NCBI RefSeq assembly: GCF_003326675.1
Contig: NZ_JPWF01000018.1
Span: forward strand, 20,282-84,281
Reading direction: 5' to 3'
DNA: 64,000 nt
DNA from: Thalassospira profundimaris
GTDB lineage: Bacteria; Pseudomonadota; Alphaproteobacteria; Rhodospirillales; Thalassospiraceae
The notes under the pieces were generated by a model that was given only the letters and a program-made list of their open reading frames with translations, was not told the DNA's origin and made no database searches. Position 1 is the stretch's first letter. Every line of letters begins with the position of its first letter. Of this stretch, positions 18,041 through 26,417 are shown piece after piece. A program made the translations under genes and the position numbers.

Positions 18041-20338
18041 TTGAATAATACGACGAAGGTCAGCGGCGTGGCCGATAACGGCGCGCTTGACGTCAAAACA
18101 TCGCGCTTGAAAAACCTGACAGACCGCATTTCGCAATCGGCAAATGGCGATGAAATTGATTTGCAGGAACTGCTGCGCACCCTTTGGCGCCGAAAATCAC
18201 TTATATTTTCTGTTGTGGCAATCCTGACCGCCCTTACCACCCTTGTCGTGTTTCAGGTTACCCCGAAATATACAGCAACGACCAACGTGATCATCGATGG
18301 CCGTAAAAATAACGTTGTCGATATCGAAAGCGTGATGAGTGGTATGTCAGCCGAAATGGGCGCGCTGCTTAGTCAGGTTGAAGTTATCCGATCAACATCC
18401 CTGATCAGACGTGTTGTTGAAAAGCTTAACCTTGAAAACGACCCGGAATTCAACGCAGCAATTGCCAAAAAATCGTGGCTCGCAAGCTTGTTGGACCCAA
18501 AAACATTTGTTCCGGACGATGTCTTGCTTGCACTTGGTTTGACCGACAATGAAATCATCCTGAGCCAGGATGAACTGGCCGAACAAACGACCAACCGCGT
18601 TGTCAACACTGTGCAAGAAAGCATGGAAGTTGCCGTTGTTGGAAGATCACAGGTCATAGCCATCAATTTCACATCCGTAAGCGCACGAAAATCGGCATTG
18701 ATCGCCAATACAATCGCCGATCAATATATCGTCGATCAGCTTGAAGCAAAATTCGAAGCAACCCGTCGCGCCACATCGTGGCTTAATGATCGTCTGGGCG
18801 ATTTGCGTCAACGGGTTGAAGTATCGGAACAGGCGGTTGAGGCGTATCGCGAAACCATATCGGCGCAGTCTGGTCAAAGCAGCTCTATGACTGAGCAGCA
18901 GATATCGGAACTGAATTCCCAGCTGATCCTTGCACAGGCCAACCGCGCAGAAGCACAAGCACGCTTAAATCAGGTTCAACGCCTGCTAAACAGCAGCTCT
19001 GACATTTCATCTGCCGCAGAAGTTTTGAACTCACAGCTGATCCAGCGTCTGCGTTCACAGGAAGCCGAAGTCATCCGAAAGGTGTCGGAGCTAGAATCCC
19101 GCTACGGTGATCGTCACCCCCAGATGATCAAGGCCCGGGCAGAGCTGACCGACCTGCGTGCCTCGATCGAGGGTGAAGTTCGTAAAATTGCCCAAAGCCT
19201 GCGCAACGAAATGGGTGTTGCCGACGCCCGGGTTGCGACATTGCGCCAAAGCTTAAACCAGCTTGAAGTCAAGAACAGCAGTCAGAACCAGGCAGCCGTT
19301 CGCCTTCGCGAGCTTGAACGCGAAGCCAATGCAAACCGGTTGCTTTATGAAAACTTCCTGTCACGTTTCAAGGAAACCAACAATCAGGAAGACCTTCAGG
19401 AAGCCGACGCCCGCATTATTTCCCGCGCCGAAGTGCCGGTTGATCCATCCGCCCCGAAGAAGAAACTGATTATCGCGGTTGCGCTTGTCGGTTCCCTCTT
19501 CCTGGGTGTGGTCCTTGTGTTTGTTCTTGAACAACTCGACAATACCTTCCGGGGTGCAGAGCAGATCGAACAAATGACCGGCATTCCGGCAATCGGGATG
19601 GTGCCGCTGTTAACCGGCACGTTGCTTGGTCGAACGGATGTCGGGCGATACCCGTCACAGAAGCCGGGATCAGCAACAACTGAGTCCGTCAGAAGCCTTC
19701 GCACATCCCTGATGCTGTCCAATGTTGATGCCCCGCCAAAAGTGGTTGGCATCACGTCCACAGTTCCGTCAGAGGGTAAATCCACACTGGCGGCATGGCT
19801 GGCGCAAGTCGCAGCAACATCCGGTCAACGTGTCTTGCTTGTCGATTGTGACCTTCGCCGTCCAACCGTGCATAGAACTTTCAGTGTTGATAACGAACAC
19901 AGCATTGTGGAGCTGTTGGCCGGTGAATGCCAACTTGATCAGGCCATCAAGAAGGATGAGGAAACCGGTATTTACCTGCTTCCGGCAAAGAATACCCAGG
20001 CCAATGCGCTTGATCTGCTGTCATCGGCCCATATGGCAGATAACGTCAAGGCACTTCGGGAACATTTTGACTTTATCGTTCTTGATGCCCCGCCTGTACT
20101 TGCCGTTTCTGACGCCAAGGTCATCGGCCTGATGGCGGATAAAATGCTTTATGTCGTCAAGTGGGATGGCACACCGCGCGGCCTTGTTCAGGCGGGCCTG
20201 AAGGAAACTGTTGAGTCCGGTATTGACCTTGCAGGCACGGTTCTTTCGCAAGTCAATGTCAAAAAGCACTCGAAATACGGTTATGGCGACTATGGTTATT
20301 ATTATGGCCGCTACAAAGATTATTATTCGAGCAAGTAA
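18041..20338 (+). CDS. Polysaccharide co-polymerase / tyrosine autokinase (Wzc/ExoP type)
   Basis: Controls chain length and export by cycles of tyrosine phosphorylation. Of 765 residues, the N-terminal Wzz domain spans about 35-130 with the first membrane helix at 50-70; a long coiled coil with GNVR-type region covers 220-450; a second membrane helix near 470-490 leads to the BY-kinase. Kinase motifs: Walker A TVPSEGKST (about 573-581), Walker A' LLVDCDLRRP (near 600), Walker B FIVLDAPPV (near 680). The last 21 residues hold nine tyrosines, the autophosphorylation tail. TTG at 18041 follows GGGGA at good spacing and is preferred over TTG 17987. Confidence 0.93.
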   Translation: MNNTTKVSGVADNGALDVKTSRLKNLTDRISQSANGDEIDLQELLRTLWRRKSLIFSVVAILTALTTLVVFQVTPKYTATTNVIIDGRKNNVVDIESVMSGMSAEMGALLSQVEVIRSTSLIRRVVEKLNLENDPEFNAAIAKKSWLASLLDPKTFVPDDVLLALGLTDNEIILSQDELAEQTTNRVVNTVQESMEVAVVGRSQVIAINFTSVSARKSALIANTIADQYIVDQLEAKFEATRRATSWLNDRLGDLRQRVEVSEQAVEAYRETISAQSGQSSSMTEQQISELNSQLILAQANRAEAQARLNQVQRLLNSSSDISSAAEVLNSQLIQRLRSQEAEVIRKVSELESRYGDRHPQMIKARAELTDLRASIEGEVRKIAQSLRNEMGVADARVATLRQSLNQLEVKNSSQNQAAVRLRELEREANANRLLYENFLSRFKETNNQEDLQEADARIISRAEVPVDPSAPKKKLIIAVALVGSLFLGVVLVFVLEQLDNTFRGAEQIEQMTGIPAIGMVPLLTGTLLGRTDVGRYPSQKPGSATTESVRSLRTSLMLSNVDAPPKVVGITSTVPSEGKSTLAAWLAQVAATSGQRVLLVDCDLRRPTVHRTFSVDNEHSIVELLAGECQLDQAIKKDEETGIYLLPAKNTQANALDLLSSAHMADNVKALREHFDFIVLDAPPVLAVSDAKVIGLMADKMLYVVKWDGTPRGLVQAGLKETVESGIDLAGTVLSQVNVKKHSKYGYGDYGYYYGRYKDYYSSK

Positions 20339-20341
20339 CGG

Positions 20342-21031
20342 ATGAAACGTACAATTTTGCGCCGGCTCCCCGCGATTATCGGGTTGGTCGGCGCAGTTTT
20401 TCTGCTGTCACTGGCCGTCCCCAGAACCATCAGTTCAATCACTTACGAACTGACAACACCCGTTTTCGACAATAGAAACAATCCACAGATTTCCGAAGAA
20501 CAACTTCTGGAAATAAAAGACGATCTTCTTTATGCGATCTCGTGGGTCGACAATCCGGTAACCTGGTCAAGACTGGGATATGTTTATCTTGCACTTGGCA
20601 ACCGATCCACTGCCCCCGATCAAAAAACACTTAATCTGGAAGAAGCTGAAAACGCATTTACCAATGCAGTCGCCGGATCACCGATGGATCCATATTACTG
20701 GCTGCGCCTCAGCTATGCGCGGCTGCTTTCCGGTGGAAAAAACGATGGCAGCGCGGTTGAAGCCCTGAAAATGTCGCTTCTTACGGGCCCTTACGAGCGC
20801 CCCATTGCCGTTGAACAAATTCAATATGCCGCCCTGCTGTGGGATCAACTGGACGATGAACAACAAAATATTGTTCGGGAAAAAGTTCGGTGGATTTCCG
20901 GGCTGGAAAATAAAAAGCTTCTGACATTGGCCAAGTCCAATATCGAGGCTATGACAGTAATCCTATCTGCCTTGGCAGATGGCGATTTGAACCGGTTCAC
21001 ACGATTTATCAAAGCATTAAACAAAACCTAA
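20342..21031 (+). CDS. Membrane-anchored TPR-like protein of the export operon
   Basis: No family was recognised with confidence. The 229-residue protein has an N-terminal hydrophobic helix (residues 12-30) that should anchor it to the inner membrane, and a helical periplasmic domain with tetratricopeptide-like spacing (TWSRLGYVYLALG, EEAENAFTNAVAGSPMDPYYWLRLSYARL). It begins three bases after the Wzc-type gene, so it is co-transcribed and probably works with the co-polymerase. Small TPR proteins of this kind are frequent next to exopolysaccharide export genes. Confidence 0.72.
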   Translation: MKRTILRRLPAIIGLVGAVFLLSLAVPRTISSITYELTTPVFDNRNNPQISEEQLLEIKDDLLYAISWVDNPVTWSRLGYVYLALGNRSTAPDQKTLNLEEAENAFTNAVAGSPMDPYYWLRLSYARLLSGGKNDGSAVEALKMSLLTGPYERPIAVEQIQYAALLWDQLDDEQQNIVREKVRWISGLENKKLLTLAKSNIEAMTVILSALADGDLNRFTRFIKALNKT

Positions 21032-21086
21032 CCCCCACCATCGCATCCTGTCCGATTGCCAAGACAGAATGGGCATGCAAGTTTAA

Positions 21087-21128
21087 AAACACCAACCTGT
21101 GGTATAATTGCAACTCAACGTGGTGTTT
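21087..21128 (+). promoter_or_regulatory. Extended -10 promoter inside an inverted repeat
   Basis: TGGTATAAT (21110-21118) is a perfect extended -10 box. It is bracketed by AAACACCA (21087-21094) and TGGTGTTT (21121-21128), an 8-bp perfect dyad that would overlap the -35 zone and the transcription start. It is the likely promoter of the repeat-protein gene at 21283 and possibly of the barrel gene after it. No good -35 is visible. Confidence 0.5.
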
Positions 21129-21282
21129 ACGTGCCGCAACACAGAAAAACAGTGACAAAACAATTGATCAGACAAATTTGTTCCTGTAATTTTCTGATGA
21201 TATAAGATTCGTCGTGCTGAGCTGCTTCGCGAATAGCGGACTCTTGGTTACGCAAGATCCATTATTTGGAGACTTTGGGAAC

Positions 21283-22206
21283 ATGATGTCTATTCGCAAG
21301 TTGACCTTCGCAACTGCACTCGCAAGCGGCCTTCTCATGGGGGCAGCCAACCTTTCAATGGCCCAGGAACAGCCGGCAGGATTGTCGACCGCCATCGAAG
21401 CACAAATTATCGCGGCTGCAGGAAATCCTGACGCGCTTGGTGCAGCTGTTGCCACCCTTGCACAACAAAACCCGACCCTTGCAGCAGCAATTGCTGCGCG
21501 CGCAGCACGCGCAAACCCGGCAGCCGCCGCACAGGTCGCCCAATCCGTTTCACAGGCAGTACCGACCGCCGCAGCATCGGTTGCGGCATCGGTCACAACG
21601 GTTGCGCCGGCATCAGCAGCCGCCATTGCAGGTGCAGTGTCGACCGCCGTGCCGGCCGCAGCTGCGCAGGTCGCAACAGCCGTTGCATCCAAGGCACCAG
21701 CTGCAGCCGCACAGGTAGCAGCAGCAGCAACACGTGCAGCCCCACAGGCCGCCGTTCAGGTTGCTGCGGCAGTTTCGCGGGCTAATCCAACCGCAGCAGC
21801 GCAAATCGCGGCCCAGGTTTCAGTCGCTGCGGCGCAAAGTGGTTCAACGGCGACGGCTGGTACGATTGCAGCAACGGTTGCTGCATCATCACGAACCAGT
21901 GCCGCAGCCGTGCTTACTTCCGTCGCGGCAGCAACCGGTAACTCGGTTGCATCTGTTGCCTCTCAGGCAGCGCAGGGCGCAGCGGAAGCCGCAGAAGCAG
22001 CTGCAAGTGCGGACGCGACTGTTGCCGAAGCCAATGCCGCATCCCAGGAAGCGGATAACGCTGTCGAGACGGCGGAGGCACCTGCAACGGATACAGCCAC
22101 AACAGAAACGGCGCAGAACGATACGACAGGCGAGACTGAAACTGAAGAACCTGCCGCTGAGCCTGAAACTGACAGCGAAGCACAGAACAACGCAAGCCCG
22201 ACCTGA
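21283..22206 (+). CDS. Secreted Ala-rich protein with nine 15-residue repeats
   Basis: Family not recognised. The 307-residue product has a signal peptide (residues 1-27, cleavage after SMA), then nine back-to-back 15-residue units at residues 47-181 with the pattern x-x-P-x-x-A-x-x-[IV]-A-x-x-[VA]-x-x, for example ANPAAAAQVAQSVSQ and AVPAAAAQVATAVAS. Two or three looser units follow. The C-terminal 80 residues are acidic and rich in Ala, Glu and Thr. Regular Pro plus a hydrophobic stripe suggests short helical hairpins or a solenoid. ATG 21283 is preceded by TTGGAGACTT. It lies between export genes and the barrel gene, so a periplasmic or surface role in polysaccharide export or retention is plausible. 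Confidence 0.75.
   Translation: MMSIRKLTFATALASGLLMGAANLSMAQEQPAGLSTAIEAQIIAAAGNPDALGAAVATLAQQNPTLAAAIAARAARANPAAAAQVAQSVSQAVPTAAASVAASVTTVAPASAAAIAGAVSTAVPAAAAQVATAVASKAPAAAAQVAAAATRAAPQAAVQVAAAVSRANPTAAAQIAAQVSVAAAQSGSTATAGTIAATVAASSRTSAAAVLTSVAAATGNSVASVASQAAQGAAEAAEAAASADATVAEANAASQEADNAVETAEAPATDTATTETAQNDTTGETETEEPAAEPETDSEAQNNASPT
21421..21825 (+). repeat. Nine tandem 45-bp coding repeats
   Basis: Nine in-frame 45-base units encode the 15-residue repeats of the secreted Ala-rich protein. The repeats are clear at protein level but diverged at DNA level, so they are old and kept by selection on the protein rather than a recent slippage array. Confidence 0.8.
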
Positions 22207-22265
22207 TTTCTAGGTTTGTTAACTCTATCCAGTTATTACTACGTATTTACTAAGGGGAAATAGAC

Positions 22266-23528
22266 GTGAGTTTTCTCAAAGGGGGACTTCTTTCGACCGT
22301 AGCTGCAGGTGCAATTGCCGCAGCCGTCGTTACACCGGTCCATGCCCAGGAACAGGTCAATCCGAACCAGGGCGTCGCACAGCGTACTGCTGAAGGTTAT
22401 GATCCCGTAGGGATGCCGGTTGGCTCCTTCCGCTTCTTCCCGAAAGTAGAAGTTGTCGAAGATTACAACGACAACATCTATAAATCTGACACAGACGAAA
22501 GTGACGACTTCATTACCAAAGTGAAGCCGACGCTTAATCTTCGTTCAGACTGGAATCAGCATTCCTTGCAGTTTGATGCCGGTGCCGAAGTTGGTCGTTA
22601 TGCGTCATCCGATGATGATGATTACGAGGACTACAACTTTGGTGTTCGGGGACGCTATGATGCCTCCCAGGCATTAAAGTTCAATGCTTCCGGGAAATAT
22701 TTGTTCGGGCATGAAGACCGTGGTGGCGATGATGTTGCGACCGACGCAGCGGCTCCGGTTGAATATGAACAGATGGACGGTGAACTTGGCGTAACCTATA
22801 AGCCGAACCGCTTCAGCATCGGTGCACGTGCAACTGCCAAAGACTACGATTATGATGATAACCGTACTCTTCTTGGCGGCACCACCAACAACGATGACCG
22901 TGACCGGTTTGAAACTCTTGGTGAAGTTCGTCTTGGTTACGAAATTCAGGACGGTTACGAAGCCTACCTGAAGTCGAGCTACAATGACCGTGATTACGAT
23001 GATCGTGTAGATGACAATAACGAAAATCGTGATTCGGATGGCTACAAGGTTCAGGCTGGTATCGCCATTGATCTTGATCGACTGATCCGTGCAGATCTTG
23101 CCGCCGGTTGGATGGAACAGGATTACACAGACAGCAGCCTGCGTGATGTAGACGGTTATTCCCTTGATGCACGTGTGCGTTGGAACTTGACGGAACTGAC
23201 CACCATTCGCGGTACAGCTTCCCGTTCAATCAACGAGACAACCACAGCAAATGCGTCCTCGACCATTGGCACCAACTTCGGTGTTGGCGTTGATCACGAA
23301 TTCCTTCGTAACCTTGTCGCCAAAGCAGACCTTAAATATGGTCTGAGCGAGTATGAAGGCCTGACCCGTGAAGATGACAAATACACCGCATCTGTTGGGA
23401 TCGATTATAAACTGAACCGCAACTTCTATGCTGGTGCCAAGTACCAGTTTGAAGAGCGTGATTCCAACCAGAACACCAATGATTACGATCAGAACATCTT
23501 CACCATTACCCTTGGTGCACAGTTCTAA
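22266..23528 (+). CDS. Outer membrane beta-barrel protein of the export locus
   Basis: A 420-residue protein with signal peptide (about residues 1-28, ending VHA-QEQ), alternating hydrophobic/polar strands throughout and a C-terminal Phe (TITLGAQF), the outer membrane insertion signature. It resembles the BBP2-type putative barrels found in exopolysaccharide clusters, where they may form the outer membrane exit. Acidic, Asp/Tyr/Arg-rich loops between strands are obvious. GTG start with AGGGGAAA upstream. A strong terminator follows 40 bases after the stop. Confidence 0.86.
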   Translation: MSFLKGGLLSTVAAGAIAAAVVTPVHAQEQVNPNQGVAQRTAEGYDPVGMPVGSFRFFPKVEVVEDYNDNIYKSDTDESDDFITKVKPTLNLRSDWNQHSLQFDAGAEVGRYASSDDDDYEDYNFGVRGRYDASQALKFNASGKYLFGHEDRGGDDVATDAAAPVEYEQMDGELGVTYKPNRFSIGARATAKDYDYDDNRTLLGGTTNNDDRDRFETLGEVRLGYEIQDGYEAYLKSSYNDRDYDDRVDDNNENRDSDGYKVQAGIAIDLDRLIRADLAAGWMEQDYTDSSLRDVDGYSLDARVRWNLTELTTIRGTASRSINETTTANASSTIGTNFGVGVDHEFLRNLVAKADLKYGLSEYEGLTREDDKYTASVGIDYKLNRNFYAGAKYQFEERDSNQNTNDYDQNIFTITLGAQF

Positions 23529-23568
23529 AAGTATCAGACAGCTGTTCCTGTCTTGGTCAAAATGCTAT

Positions 23569-23603
23569 AGTCCCTTCGGGTAAACTCGAAGGGACTTTTT
23601 TTT
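23569..23603 (+). terminator. Terminator between barrel and export protein genes
   Basis: AGTCCCTTCG (23569-23578) pairs perfectly with CGAAGGGACT (23587-23596), followed by eight T. The T run ends only three bases before the ribosome site of the next gene. Confidence 0.93.
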
Positions 23604-23615
23604 ACAGGGTTGAAA

Positions 23616-24149
23616 ATGCGTCACATTTTTGGATTTTTCATTGCGGCTTGTGTAGCAGTATTGTTGTCATTCCCTGCAACAGCCCAGCAACCGACTTACA
23701 CCCTTGGCTCCGGCGACAAGGTCCGCGTTACCGTATTTGGTGAACAGGATCTTTCTGGTGAATTTGAAATCAGTGGCGATGGCCAGATATCGCTTCCGCT
23801 GATTGGCAATCTTGATGCCGGTGGGAAAAGCCTTCGACAACTTAAAGAGACAATGGAATCCGCCCTTCGCGAAGGTTACCTCAAAGACCCCAAAGTCGCG
23901 ATCGAAGTTATGAACTATCGTCCATTTTATATTCTGGGCGAAGTCAATGAACCGGGTAGCTATCCGTATGTCAGTGGCATGAGCGTTTTGAATGCGGTTG
24001 CGCTTGGCGGGGGCTTTACCTATCGCGCGGATAAGGAAGATATCCTGATTATCCGGGGCGGCGATGAAAGCCGGAAGCCGGAAAAGGCAACACCGGAAAC
24101 GGTTGTTCTTCCGGGCGATATTGTCCGCGTTGAAGAACGGTTCTTCTAA
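23616..24149 (+). CDS. Polysaccharide export protein, short Wza type
   Basis: Outer-membrane/periplasmic export component. The 177-residue protein has a signal peptide (cleavage about ATA-QQP, residue 22), a Poly_export domain (YTLGSGDKVRVTVFGEQDLSGEF, about 26-100) and one SLBB domain (FYILGEVNEPGSYPYVSGMSVLNAV). It is about half the length of E. coli Wza and lacks a lipobox Cys, as in many alphaproteobacterial export proteins that rely on a separate barrel; the barrel gene is immediately upstream. Start ATG 23616 has AGGG six bases before; TTG 23610 is an alternative. Confidence 0.92.
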   Translation: MRHIFGFFIAACVAVLLSFPATAQQPTYTLGSGDKVRVTVFGEQDLSGEFEISGDGQISLPLIGNLDAGGKSLRQLKETMESALREGYLKDPKVAIEVMNYRPFYILGEVNEPGSYPYVSGMSVLNAVALGGGFTYRADKEDILIIRGGDESRKPEKATPETVVLPGDIVRVEERFF

Positions 24150-24182
24150 TCGCTTCGCGACAACAAACCACCTTTGTGATTT

Positions 24183-24206
24183 GGCCCGGCATTGCCGGGC
24201 CTTTTC
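24183..24206 (+). terminator. Terminator closing the polysaccharide export region
   Basis: GGCCCGGC (24183-24190) and GCCGGGCC (24194-24201) with a 3-base loop, followed by TTTT. It lies between convergent genes and ends beside the stop codon of the phosphatase gene. Confidence 0.88.
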
Positions 24207-24209
24207 GGT

Positions 24210-24983
24210 TTAAAGAATGCTGTAGCTGTTCTGTTCAAGTCGCAGGCAGGTCAGATTGCCACTATGGTAGGCACCTGTATCGATACCAATCCGGTTTGGT
24301 CTAAAAACCGGCTCTTCTGTTATCGTGTGGCCATGCACTACAATATGTGAGTATCCGCCCATATGGCCAAGAAACGGTTCGCGGATCCAACGCAGGCTTT
24401 CGCCAGTTTGCTGGTCAATCGGTTGGTCCGGATTAATCCCGGCATGGGTGAAATAATAATCACCAAAGACCACAGCATCTTCGAGAGCCCGATAAAATCC
24501 CAGATGCCCACTTTCATCAAGCTTGTCGAGAAGATCTTCTGCCGCCTTGGCAAGTTTCTCGGGCGTCATCACACCAGGCGGCATTCCGACACCATAGCTC
24601 AGCAGCGTTTCCGCCCCCCCATATGTTAACCAGGATGTCGAACCAACCGGGTCGTCGAGAAACCGCATCAAAAATTCTTCATGATTTCCCATGATCACAT
24701 GCTGTCGAGCACCGGCTTTCTGGCTGGCTATCAGTAGGTCAATAACTGCCTTACTTTCTGGTCCCCGATCAACATAATCGCCCAAATAAACGACGGTCTT
24801 CACAGATCCTGTCGGCACTTCGTCACGGTCAATCTTTTCGATCACGGCTCTCAGCAAATCCGCACGCCCGTGAATATCCCCAACCGCATACACAACCTGC
24901 CCGTCAGGAATAAGAGCCTCGCCGAGTAGAACTGTCTTGGATGATGGCTTATCAGCACGTTTTTTCGAGAACCAGTTGAACAA
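24210..24983 (-). CDS. PPP-family metallophosphatase
   Basis: Calcineurin-like phosphoesterase of 257 residues, similar to bacterial serine/threonine protein phosphatases and diadenosine tetraphosphatases. The dinuclear metal motifs are all present: GDIHGR, GDYVDRGPES, GNHEEFLMRF, then HAGIN and VVHGHT. The TTG start at 24983 (MFNWFSKKRAD) is preceded by GGGAGG; the reading frame stays open for another 97 codons, but that part is translation of the inverted-repeat element and is not coding. It may dephosphorylate proteins or nucleotides; the substrate is not evident, and closeness to a tyrosine-kinase locus is only suggestive. Confidence 0.9.
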   Translation of the reverse strand: MFNWFSKKRADKPSSKTVLLGEALIPDGQVVYAVGDIHGRADLLRAVIEKIDRDEVPTGSVKTVVYLGDYVDRGPESKAVIDLLIASQKAGARQHVIMGNHEEFLMRFLDDPVGSTSWLTYGGAETLLSYGVGMPPGVMTPEKLAKAAEDLLDKLDESGHLGFYRALEDAVVFGDYYFTHAGINPDQPIDQQTGESLRWIREPFLGHMGGYSHIVVHGHTITEEPVFRPNRIGIDTGAYHSGNLTCLRLEQNSYSIL

Positions 24984-25035
24984 GTTTTCCTCCCGCTTCT
25001 GGCCTATTGAAGATAGGCATCCGGTTGAAGGATAC

Positions 25036-25305
25036 CTAAAGCATATTGCCTTAAATCTGATCCACTTTGCCGGAGGCATCGTTTTGTCCGGCAAGGAAAG
25101 GTTTGCAGAGCGTAGCGGGGCTACGGTCAAGAACCTTGACGCTGCGGGGCAAAACGATGTCCCGGCTCGAAGGGTTTGATTTTGGCGGCCTTTGGCAACG
25201 TTACACCGCTTGAACGATGCGCCGCATCGTCCTGTGCGCTGTGCCTTGCCAAATGACACGCCAAAAACAACCAAAGTGAACCAGATTTAAGGCAATATGC
25301 TTTAG
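25036..25305. mobile_element. 270-bp non-autonomous element with 34-bp terminal inverted repeats
   Basis: Left end (25036-25069, starting CTAAAGCATATTGCC) and right end (25272-25305, ending GGCAATATGCTTTAG) are inverted copies differing at two of 34 bases. The interior has nested dyads: CATCGTTTTG with CAAAACGATG, GATGCGCCGCATC, and TTTTGGCG with CGCCAAAA. It has no transposase gene and no clear target duplication. It fills most of the 338-base gap between the phosphatase start and the SH3 gene stop. A solo end lies at 818-851. It is either a MITE-like element or a family of folded intergenic repeats. Confidence 0.78.
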
Positions 25306-25321
25306 CCCCCGACAGTCACGA

Positions 25322-26134
25322 TTACTTGTTCGCAACAAGCGACATAGCGACCCAAACGCTATAAACCTTGCCATCCTGACCTGAATAGGAGAACCGTCCC
25401 CAGCCGTCCTGTTCTTCCATCAACTTAAGAGGAGTTGACGACGGCATTTTGAACGCGATGTCATAACCGGTTCCCGGTCCCATGCGGGCATTTACAGTAT
25501 CTGACGTCGTGTGCCAGATTTTGACATCCTCAACCGGCAATGCCGCAGCGTCATTGCTTGCCGCGGCAACTTCTTCGGCTGCGACTTCTTCCTTCACCGA
25601 GACAGCGGTTTTTTCCGCTACGGCTGGTGCAGCCTCTGCCATGACGTCAGACGCAGATTGCCCCTGCTCCTCGCGGGCGGTGCTTGTTTCCGCCTCAGCG
25701 GGCATGGCCGCATCGCTTTGCGTTGTCTGCGTTCCGGATGGTTCAGCATTGCCCGCGGCACCGGTAATCAGTTCAATCTGACGCCCGTCAACTGCCAGCT
25801 CCACGAGCTGCCAACAATAGCTGCCACCGGTCAGGCCGCAGGTATATGTTACACGCCCATAGAATGGCGGAGTCACACTTTCCTTGGCAAGGGTGCCGCG
25901 GAAGTTCCATTCAAACTCGCCCATGCGGTTGCCGGGCACAAGCATGGTGAGGCTGTATTCATGGAGCTGAAGGGTTGGCTGCAGAGCTTCAAGGATACCT
26001 GCATAAATCTCGGCCGGGTTCGGCGAGAACTTGCCTTCCTGTTCTTTCATGATGTCCAGACGATGCTGATAATATCCCCAGCCCCCAGCACCAATTGCTG
26101 CCAAAAGGACCACAAAGAAAATCAGCTTTTTCAT
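25322..26134 (-). CDS. Membrane-anchored protein with C-terminal SH3b domain
   Basis: A 270-residue protein. Residues 4-20 form an N-terminal hydrophobic anchor or uncleaved signal; residues 40-135 form a domain with a Cys pair (TYTCGLTGGSYCW) and no recognised family; 140-205 are low-complexity Ala/Glu/Val; the C-terminal 65 residues are a bacterial SH3 domain (VNARMGPGTGYDIAFKMP, DGWGRFSY). SH3b domains usually bind cell-wall or protein ligands in the periplasm. Isolated gene, followed by the repeat element. No specific function can be assigned. Confidence 0.8.
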   Translation of the reverse strand: MKKLIFFVVLLAAIGAGGWGYYQHRLDIMKEQEGKFSPNPAEIYAGILEALQPTLQLHEYSLTMLVPGNRMGEFEWNFRGTLAKESVTPPFYGRVTYTCGLTGGSYCWQLVELAVDGRQIELITGAAGNAEPSGTQTTQSDAAMPAEAETSTAREEQGQSASDVMAEAAPAVAEKTAVSVKEEVAAEEVAAASNDAAALPVEDVKIWHTTSDTVNARMGPGTGYDIAFKMPSSTPLKLMEEQDGWGRFSYSGQDGKVYSVWVAMSLVANK

Positions 26135-26417
26135 TACCGTCTATCCAACCTGCTGTCTGAAACCATTGCTGCGCGCACGGTCAGTTTTATCCACACCGGG
26201 CTTTCCTCCCTCACTTTTTCGGGGATTTGCGACCGGCAATTTAACCTTCGGTAATCTATAACGAAAACAGCAGGAAACTACAAACAACTTGGGAATATTT
26301 AAGGCGGTTCTTTATGGGAAAGAACAATACAAGAATGGCATTCAGGTAGCCTGCACACAAAGAAAAGGGAGAGGAAATAACAACATGTCCCTCCCCCCAA
26401 TTTGCAAGCCGGAAATG
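26135..26417. other. Intergenic stretch, no gene seen
   Basis: Between the SH3-domain gene and the SDR stop codon. It is AT-rich, with one small dyad (GTTCTTT...AAAGAAC around 26306-26325). It presumably contains the SH3 gene promoter on the minus strand. No convincing ORF or RNA was found. Confidence 0.4.

Noticed and set aside
24984..25274. N-terminal extension of the PPP phosphatase by 97 codons
   Set aside because: This part translates the inverted-repeat element; a TTG with GGGAGG gives a normal phosphatase start at 24983.
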